A DNA stretch of 64,000 bases from Mycoplasma leachii PG50 (lineage in GTDB: Bacteria > Bacillota_I > Bacilli_A > Mycoplasmatales > Mycoplasmataceae), in assembly GCF_000183365.1 (NCBI RefSeq), contig NC_014751.1, positions 310,001 through 374,000 on the forward strand. Direction: 5' to 3'. The notes below the pieces were generated by a model. That model did not search any database. It saw only the letters and a list, made by a program, of their open reading frames with translations, and had not been told where the DNA came from. This document shows positions 56,870 to 64,000 of the stretch, piece after piece (position 1 is the first letter of the stretch; the number at the start of each line of letters is the position of its first letter). Made by a program: the position numbers and the translations under genes.

Positions 56870-57985
56870 TTATTTCAAAAATAATGCTATTAAAAAAATA
56901 ATAAAAATACTCATAACTATTAAAATTCAAAAAATAAAATATTTAGAATTAGTATTTTTAAAAAAATATTGATATTTTAAGGTATTGTTGTTTTTAATAT
57001 TTAAAGAACTCTCATTTTCTCACCACATATTTGGAAAATCAAGATTAACATTTTGTTCTTGTTTTGCTTGTTCAAGATCTTCAATAACTTGATCAAATGA
57101 ACGATATCTATTCTTATAATCTTTAGCTAAGCATTTCATAATAATATTTTCTAATGCTTGAGAAATATTTGGGTTAATTTCTCTAGGTCTAACAACTTCT
57201 TTTAAAATATGTTGTTGAAAATTAGCTCTTTCTCTTTCTTTAGAACTAGCAGTATTAGATCCATAGTTTAAAAATAACATACCACCTGTTAAAAACTCAT
57301 ACATAATCACACCAATTGAATAAATATCTGATTCAAAATAAAAGGCATCTTTTCTTGATTCAAAATTTAAAAACTGTTCTGGTGCTGTATATCTTGGAGT
57401 TCCTGGTGAAATATGATTTTGACTATCATCTAAAATAATACTTTTAATTTTAGAAATTCCAAAATCAGAAATTTTTACTCTTGAGTCATTTCCAATTAAA
57501 ATGTTTGCTGGTTTAACATCTCTATGAATAATATCATTATCATGAATTTCTTTTAAACCTTTAGTAATTTGTAAAAAATAATAAATAAATTCTTTGTTAG
57601 ATAAAACATTATTATAAGCATTAAATTTTTTACTTAAATCAGCACCATCAATCAATTCCATTACAATTACATAATAATTTTGTCAACTAAAAACATCTTT
57701 CGTCTTAACAATATTTTTAGAAAAGGATAATTTTGCAAAAGTACTTGTTTCTAAAAATAAACGTTTTTTAATAGCTTCAATATTTTTATTTTTAGCTTTT
57801 AAAATAATTTTTATTGCTACAAAAACATCTTTTTTTTCTAAAACAGAAGCATCTAAATCAAGTGCTTTAAAAACAACTGCAAAAGCACCAGAGTTTAAGT
57901 ATTTAACTAATTTGTATCGATTGTTTACAATTTGATTTAATAATGCGTCTTTATCTATTCCAAGATCTTTTTTAGTTTTTTGCAT
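56870..57985 (-). CDS. prkC: Membrane Ser/Thr protein kinase, PrkC type without PASTA
   Basis: 371 residues. Hanks-type kinase domain 1-300: ATP loop YLNSGAFAVVFKALD, VAIKI lysine, catalytic IIHRDVKPANIL, DFGISK, and GTPRYTAPEQF. A single membrane helix lies at the very C-terminus (about 348-369, ILIVMSIFIIFLIALFL), leaving no extracellular PASTA part. Its ATG overlaps the stp stop (TAATG). It probably acts with the Stp phosphatase as a reversible phosphorylation pair; how it senses a signal is unclear. Confidence 0.94.
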
Positions 57986-58743
57986 TACACAACCTCTAAT
58001 AAAATTATTGATAAATTATCTGTTGATAAATTATTAATAGAATATTTAATAATGTTTTTAGCTTTAGCTCTTAGTGAAGATTTTAAATCTAAATAATCTT
58101 TAAAAGTTTTTATATCAATAAAATCATATATACCATCAGTTGTTAAACAAAATAAACCATTACTATCTTTTAAAAAGTAACTATCTATTTTTAGTTTTTT
58201 TGTTGGTCCTAAAGCACTAGTTAAACTTTTTCAATAAGTATTTTCATTAAATTTAGTTCCATAATATTTTTGATCTTGTTTTTTGATTTTTTGCATATCA
58301 TAATTAGAATTCATTAGATTTTGATCAATTGTTACTTGGTTAAAATGTTGATCTTTTAAATGATAAATTCTTGAATCTCCAATATTAATAATATGAGCAT
58401 TATTATTTGCTATTAAAATAGCAGATAATGTAGTTCCCATATCTTTTGCTTCAATAAAGCTTTCTACATATTTTTTCATTACATTAATAATATAAGAAAT
58501 ACTATTTTCTAATCATGAAAAAATTTCTTTACTTTCTTTTTGTTTAAAATTAGATTTTTTAAAAAGATCAACAAAAGTATTAACTGCTAGTCTTGAAGCA
58601 ATTTCACCACATTTATGACCACCCATACCATCACAAATAATTGCTAAAAATGAACCATCACTGTTTTTATAATAATTTAAATAGTCTTGATTTTCTTTTC
58701 TAAAATTACCTTTTTCTGAAAGACCTACTGCTTTTATTTTCAT
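57985..58743 (-). CDS. stp: PP2C-type Ser/Thr protein phosphatase
   Basis: Counterpart of PrkC. 252 residues with the PP2C metal-binding motifs: RKENQDYLNYY, AIICDGMGGHKCGEIAS, NIGDSRIYHL and CLTTDGIYDFID. TGA Trp codons at 58510 and 58231. The stop overlaps the kinase start. Starts 29 bases after the stop of an unknown anchored protein. Confidence 0.95.
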
Positions 58744-58772
58744 AAACCTACCTATAAATATTATTTTATCAT

Positions 58773-60191
58773 TTAAGTACTTTTACTTTTTTTATTCAAA
58801 GATTTTGCAATAATTTTATTTAATAAAAATAATAAACAAATTAGTACTAATAAAATAATAGCAATAATAATGTATAAATAAGGGTTTTTATAGATTAATT
58901 TAGTTTGATCAAAATTATTAACTGAGGTTGTGAAATTATTTTTAATATCTAATTGCTGATTTTGATTTAAAGTATTTGGTTTATTATATATGCTATTGTC
59001 TTTTTTTATTTCAGTTATATTTTCATCTTTAAAATTTAAACGAATTTCTTTTTGATTATAAAATTTATTTTTATATTCTTGTTTGGGTTTAATAATTAAT
59101 AAATTATTTTTAACTTCAGTTTGTAAAGCAGTTAAAAATAATAAATTTAAATCAGGAAAAAGTCTATTAATATTTTTTAAATCATTTTTACTTACTAATA
59201 GTTCATCAACTTCAATTAATCAATTTAAATCAATTTTTTTAAAATATTTGGTTATAAAATAAATATCTTTAAGATATTTTTTGTATTTTTGTTTTACTGG
59301 TAATGTTATTTTAAGATTAACTTTATCATCTCAAATAAAACGTTTTAACTTTTTTTCTTGTTGGTGCTCTAGTTTTAAATTATCATATAATCCATCTCAT
59401 AAAACTTTGTTTTGTTTATAAAATTCAGAGTTTTTAAAATTAGTTTGTTGTAAATAAATTTGTTTTTTAATATCATCAATACTTACATTACCTTTATTAA
59501 TGTTAAAGTCAAACTCTCTTATTGTTTTATATAAAGAAATAGGAGTATAAAAGCGGTATTTTATATCATTAATACTATATTTGAGTGAATTAAAACTATG
59601 TAAGTTGTTAAAATCAATAAATCTAAAGTTTTGCTTTTTATTAAACACGTGTTTTAAGTTAAATAAGTACAAATCTTTATTAAAAGAAAATTGTCAATGA
59701 TTATTTGTATCAATATAATTAGTAATATTTTTATCTATAGTTTGATATCTAATATTTTTCCAAGTTGTATTTTTTGTACTTTGATTTATAAAACTATCAT
59801 TTGATAAATAAAAAGTTAGATCATATTTATTATTTAGATATTGATCATTTGTAGTAATAACATCTAAATTAACTGTTAAACTAATTTCAAGTTTCATTCC
59901 ATCTTTTATAAATGAAATATATTCATCAGATAGTTTAAAATTAAAACTCTTTAAAATATTTTCAACATTTTCATTATAAAAATTAGCTAAGCCTTTAGAT
60001 AAATAAAAATTAGAATCACTATTTTTACTAGGTGTATCTGATGCTTTGATAGTTCTAGTTATATTAACTTGTTCAACTAGATTAAATTCAGATCTAAAAT
60101 TTTCAATTTTAATATATTTTTGAGTATTTAGATTATCACTATTATTAGATAAGTTCATACTTGATAATAAAGCTAAAAACATTTTAACCAT
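58773..60191 (-). CDS. Unknown protein with a C-terminal membrane anchor, leading the stp-prkC operon
   Basis: 472 residues, not recognised. Short hydrophobic N-terminus (MVKMFLALLSSMNL), a weak signal peptide at best; a large polar domain rich in beta-like strands, Asn, Lys and aromatic residues; and a C-terminal helix (YIIIAIILLVLICLLFLL) followed by NKIIAKSLNKKSKST. The shape suggests an exported domain fixed in the membrane with a basic Ser/Thr-containing tail inside. It is 29 bases from stp. A link with the kinase/phosphatase pair is inferred from position. Confidence 0.7.
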
Positions 60192-60293
60192 CTCCTATTA
60201 ATGTATTAGAAAAAAATAAAAAATGTTTAGTAAGTTAAAAATACTAAAATAGTGTTAAAAAAGAGTTTTATAATAAATAGTAATGAGGTTTAT

Positions 60294-60710
60294 ATGAAAG
60301 TTAAAATCAATAATTTAGAACAAACTTATAAATTAGCTAAAAAAATAAAAAAAATAATTCAAAACAAACAAATTCCTTTTTATGTTTTATTAAAAGGAGA
60401 TTTAGGAAGTGGTAAAACTACTTTTACAAAAGCTTTATTAGAACAATTTGAAGTAAAACAAAATATTACATCTCCAAGTTTTGTAATTATGAACCAATAT
60501 TTTGTAAATGATTTAAAAATCAATCATATGGACGCTTATAGATTAAATAATGATAGTGAATTAGAAATGTATTTAGATGAATTTTTAGATAGTTTAAATA
60601 TTATTGAATGATATGAAAATTTAAACTTAGATTTAAATACTATTAATAAGCTAATTATTGAAATTAAAATTATAGATGAAAATAAACGTTTATTTTTTAT
60701 AGGAGAATAA
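60294..60710 (+). CDS. tsaE: tRNA t6A biosynthesis ATPase TsaE
   Basis: ATPase helping TsaB-TsaD make threonylcarbamoyl-adenosine in ANN-decoding tRNAs. 138 residues from the ATG at 60294, chosen for GAGG 6 bases before it; a GTG at 60252 would add 14 unlikely residues. P-loop LLKGDLGSGKTTFTKAL, TSPSFVIMNQY, and HMDAYRLN. One base from tsaB, so an operon. Confidence 0.93.
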
Positions 60711-60711
60711 A

Positions 60712-61275
60712 ATGAATTTGTTTATAGATACTACTAATTGAAAGTTAATTTATATTTTAGAAAAAGATCATCAAATTATTGATTCTTTAATTATTTCAAA
60801 TAATAAAAAACTTTCAGATATTGCTATTTTAAAACTAAATGAGTTCTTATTAAAAAATCAAATAACTATAAAAGATCTTAAAGCTTTTTATTTAACAATT
60901 GGTCCTGGTAGTTATACAGGAGTTAGAGTTGGTTTAACAATAGTTAAAACTTTAAAAGTCTTAAATAATAATTTTGAAGTTTTTATAATAAATTCTTTAT
61001 TATATCAAGCTGGATTAGATAATGTTATTTCATGTATTGACGCTAGAAGTAATAAATATTATATAAGTGTTTATAATAATGCCAAACAATTATTAGATAT
61101 TAGTTTAATAGAACAAAATCAAATTGATAATTTAATTTCTAAATACAAAGATTTTAAATTAGTAAATGATTATCAATTTGATTACATTAAACACTATTTA
61201 GATTTAAAAAAGTATTTTATTAATATAAAAGATGATAACCAATTAAATCCTTTATATATTAAAAGCTTTATTTAA
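60712..61275 (+). CDS. tsaB: tRNA t6A biosynthesis protein TsaB
   Basis: Scaffold partner of TsaD in t6A synthesis. 187 residues, ASKHA-like fold: MNLFIDTTNW at the start, YLTIGPGSYTGVRVGLT near residue 60 (family signature GPGSFTGLR), SCIDARSNKYY, and the end NPLYIKSFI. Shorter than the E. coli protein, as usual for Mollicutes. AGGAGAATAAA precedes the ATG. TsaD is not in the window. Confidence 0.93.
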
Positions 61276-61299
61276 TAAAATAAGTTTTAGAGCATAAAA

Positions 61300-61334
61300 A
61301 AATGAGTTTGTAAAACTCATTAAAATTATTTTTT
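61300..61334. terminator. Bidirectional terminator between tsaB and the DUF285 lipoprotein
   Basis: ATGAGTTT and AAAACTCAT (61302-61309, 61312-61320) form a tight hairpin flanked by A-rich and T-rich runs. Confidence 0.75.
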
Positions 61335-62624
61335 CTTATGTGTTGAATTAATAGAAGTAGAAGTGCTGTTGAATTTTAATTTGTTTTCCTTTTTTCACAC
61401 TTTAGCACCATTATGATAACCGGCATAAACCTTTATATTATCAGTTTTTCAGTTAGATAAGTTTTGATTAAATTTTTCTGCTCCTAAAAACATTGCTTCT
61501 ATGTTTTTTAATTTTGAAATGTCTCAATTTGAAATATCTTGATCAAATTCTTTAGTTTTCATAAACATATTACCCATATCTTCAACGTTTGTTGTTTTTC
61601 ACTTATCTAAAGGTTGATTAAATTTTTCAGTTTCACGAAACATGCTTCTCATCTTTTTAACATTACTTACATCTCAATCATTAACACTTTGGTTAAATTC
61701 CTTAGCTAGCAAGAACATTTCATTTGCATTTTCTAATTTGCTTGTTTTTTTTCCTCACAATAGTGGTTTATTACCATTATTAAATTTTTTTGTTCTAGAG
61801 AACATATTTAATGTACTTGTTACATTACTTACATTTCAATTAGATAAATCTTGATTAAAATCTTCAGTTTCAGAAAAAGTATACTCCATTATTCTTACAT
61901 TTGATACATCTCATTTTGATATATCTTGATTGAATTTTTTAGCACCAACAAACATTTGATCAATAGTTTCTAAGTTTGAGGTATCTCACATTGATATATC
62001 TTGATTGAATTCTTTTGCATCTCAGAACATAGATCTAGTTGAAGTAATTTCTTTTGGTAACTCTTTTGGAACAATTTGAATAGAAGTTGGCATAGCAACA
62101 GCTCTTATATGTAATTTATCTGCATCATGATTGTCTTTATGCTCATAATATCCTATTTCAATAATTTCTTTTACTTCATTTAATTCTGTGTTTGATTTAT
62201 CTGAAAAATCTTTTGCGTCTGTAGTTTTTATTTCATTAGTTTTTGGATCTCTATATTTTGTTAATTTTTTACCCTCTTTAACCTCACCAAAATCTAAACT
62301 AATATTTCTTTCACCAATTTTAATATTAATTTTTTGATTTCCTTGTTTTTTAATAGGTCTATTTCTAGATTCATCTTTATTAGATAAATCAATTAATTCT
62401 TTTTCTTTAGGATTATTTAATTTATCTTTAACCATTTCAACAATCATTGAATAATTTTTAGCACTAGTTATTTTATCTTTAAAATTATCGTTTCAAATAT
62501 TTTGAACTTTTTGAGCTAATTGAGTTTCACTAATTGTACTATCAGTTGTTTTACATGCAATTACACTAGTTCCAATTGTAGCAATTAATGTCACTGAACC
62601 CAAAACTGTTAATAGTTTTTTCAT
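61326..62624 (-). CDS. DUF285 repeat lipoprotein
   Basis: 432 residues. Signal peptide with lipobox VIAC at Cys24, a Lys-rich N-terminal region (25-195), then eight 25-residue DUF285 (BspA-like) repeats of the form MF-x5-FNQDIS-x-WDVSNV, and a Ser/Thr-rich end STSTSINSTHKKK. Surface exposed, probably adhesive or antigenic; DUF285 proteins in this cluster vary between strains. Almost every repeat has a TGA Trp. Related in its repeats to the lipoprotein at 31733-34018. Confidence 0.88.
61428..62033 (-). repeat. Eight tandem 75-bp DUF285 (PARCEL-like) repeats
   Basis: Eight units of about 75 bases, one with a 4-codon insertion, each coding MF-x5-FNQ-x3-x-W-x-x-S-x-V-x-x. Units contain recurring tracts such as TTTAATCAAGATATATCA and differ by substitutions, which would suit recombination between units or with other DUF285 loci. 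Confidence 0.8.
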
Positions 62625-62748
62625 TAAATGGCCTTTCAATTTGTTGCTTTTTTATCTAATATTCACACAACTAAACAGTTATATATATATTTAATGAATT
62701 TTGTAAAAAATGTAGCTAAATTATTTTTTTATTATTTATAAAAAATAA

Positions 62749-62775
62749 AAAATAGACCTTTTTAAAGATCTATTT
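62749..62775 (-). terminator. Terminator after the FtsX-like permease gene
   Basis: AAATAGA and TCTATTT frame a near-palindrome, followed on the minus strand by a T-run. It lies between the permease stop and the DUF285 lipoprotein start. Confidence 0.75.
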
Positions 62776-62812
62776 ATTAAAAGAAATTAAATTTTAATTT
62801 AATTAATAAATG

Positions 62813-64000
62813 TTATTCAATTTCATTTAAAACAACATTTGGTTGAGTTTTTCTAATTTTTCTAGTTGAAATTCAAATTGAAACAAAAAATGAACAAAGA
62901 ATTAAAATTACACAAATTAATGGTGTTCATCATTGTGTTCCAATAGGTATAGAAATATCATTAATAAATAACTTATTAAAAATTATAATTGATATAAAAA
63001 TAATACTTATTGTTAAAAGAATAATTAGGATATTAAAGATTTTAGTAATACCTAACACATATCAAATCGTTTGACTATTTGTATAACCAATTGATCTTAA
63101 CATTATCATAAATGATTTATACTGACTTACATATATTCCGGTTATTAAGATAATTAATAATGAAGAAGATAAAACAATAGCAGTAATTATAATAATTGCT
63201 ATATAAATTGAAGTTTTAGTCAATTGGTCAATTAATTGTTTAGTTTGGGTTATAAGATTAATGTTAGAAATTGCAGTTTTATAATCACTTAAATTTAATA
63301 AATCAATAATTGCTAATCCTAATCTTTTTTCAGGAATAATAGAAACTGAACTTGTAATTGTTAAAGGTTCAGTTGTATTTGACAAAATTGTATTGTAATA
63401 GTAATGTGGTGAATAATTAAATACATCCTTTGTTTTTAAATAAGTATTATTTCAAGGATCTAAATTATTTTGTTTTTGTCAAGTTGTTGTTTTATAAGTA
63501 TTAAATAATTGGTTTTTTGCAATTATTTTAGAAGTATTAAATGGTTTATAATCATAATTTATAGACCTACTAATATCATAACCATAAATCATATTTGCTA
63601 AATCTGAATCAACAATAGCATATGACTTACCATATATATCACTAACTCCAACATTTTTTAATTTAATTTTAAGATTTTTATTAACATAATTTACTTTAAT
63701 ATTTTCTAGTTTTAAAATAGCTGGTATGTTTTGTCTTTTACCTAATGCTCTTCTATAAAATAATGCACTACCATTTAAAATTAAATTATCTAATGCAATA
63801 GTTGGAGAAGATTTTAAAACACCTTTAATTTTTTCATAATTGTTTGTAAATGCAAAATAAATATGACGCCTATTAATTCTTCTTTCTTGTTCTATTGAAA
63901 AATCATAAGGTCTTATTTCTAAATATTCAGTTATTTGATTATTAGTTAAAATTGAGTTTCAAGCATTTTTGACTGAAAGCGGAACTTGTTCAGACTTCAA
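62813..64000 (-). CDS. FtsX/MacB-like ABC transporter permease, C-terminal part
   Basis: The last 395 residues of a permease whose N-terminus lies beyond base 64000. Seen: a large extracytoplasmic domain, then three membrane helices (IYIAIIIITAIVLSSSLLII; ILIILLTISIIFISIIIFN; PLICVILILCSFFVSIWI). RSIGYTNSQTIWYVLGI after the first helix is the coupling-type motif (usual LRALGAT), and the end is RKIRKTQPNVVLNEIE. The fold is that of FtsX/MacB/LolE permeases. In mycoplasmas such proteins are large lipoprotein or peptide exporters; the substrate is unknown. Confidence 0.85.

Noticed and set aside
61642..61854. Plus-strand ORF opposite the DUF285 repeats
   Set aside because: Antisense of the repeat region, without a start context.
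61428..62033. CRISPR array
   Set aside because: The repeats are coding, in frame, have no constant spacer length of unique sequence and belong to a DUF285 lipoprotein.

Overview
The window reads as chromosome of a Mycoplasma of the mycoides/capricolum cluster (Spiroplasma group, Mollicutes). The DNA is very AT-rich, and nearly every gene is interrupted by in-frame TGA codons that must be read as tryptophan. Many starts have AAGGAG/AGAAAGG ribosome binding sites. Lipoproteins carry the typical xxxC lipobox at residue 24, and cell-wall genes are absent. All CDS coordinates below are for full genes with TGA read as Trp. Exact species cannot be settled from the window alone.

Layout. (1) 1-2.0 kb, minus strand: glycerol catabolism (glpO then glpK, glpK running off the window). 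(2) 2.4-17.6 kb, plus strand: a central energy block with pfkA, pyk, T-box-controlled thrS, NADH oxidase, lipoate ligase, the pyruvate dehydrogenase complex (pdhABCD), pta and ackA. Together they take fructose-6-phosphate and pyruvate to acetate plus ATP, with Nox and GlpO consuming oxygen. (3) 17.6-24 kb: a DUF31 serine-protease lipoprotein, coaD, PTS enzyme I and EIIA, a small two-helix membrane protein, and dhaL-dhaM. (4) 24-27.8 kb: rpsD (minus), then ezrA and thiI, an order partly shared with Bacillus. (5) 28-36.3 kb: a surface block with an S41 protease, a coiled-coil membrane protein, a coiled-coil/DUF285 lipoprotein, and an EIIC-like permease with an odd start and a long basic tail. 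(6) 36.3-41.7 kb, minus: P-type ATPase, engB and three linked unknown genes. (7) 42.4-54.6 kb, minus: two SDR paralogues, greA, uvrC, a membrane protein, a frameshifted amino-acid permease, an RNase J homologue without its catalytic motifs, NAD kinase and valS. (8) 54.7-60.2 kb, minus: TPK-rpe-rsgA-prkC-stp, the conserved Firmicute order, preceded by an unknown anchored surface protein. (9) 60.3-64 kb: tsaE-tsaB (plus), a DUF285 repeat lipoprotein and an FtsX-like permease (minus, cut by the window end).

Points of most interest: a ThrRS whose editing-site residues are gone; an RNase J homologue lacking all its metal-ligand motifs; frameshifts in ezrA (in a poly-A tract), in an amino-acid permease and in the tail of the S41 protease; a permease gene with no ATG/GTG/TTG start; an unknown membrane-anchored protein leading the Stp/PrkC operon; and two envelope coiled-coil proteins encoded side by side. 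I found no tRNA, rRNA, CRISPR array, complete insertion sequence or prophage.
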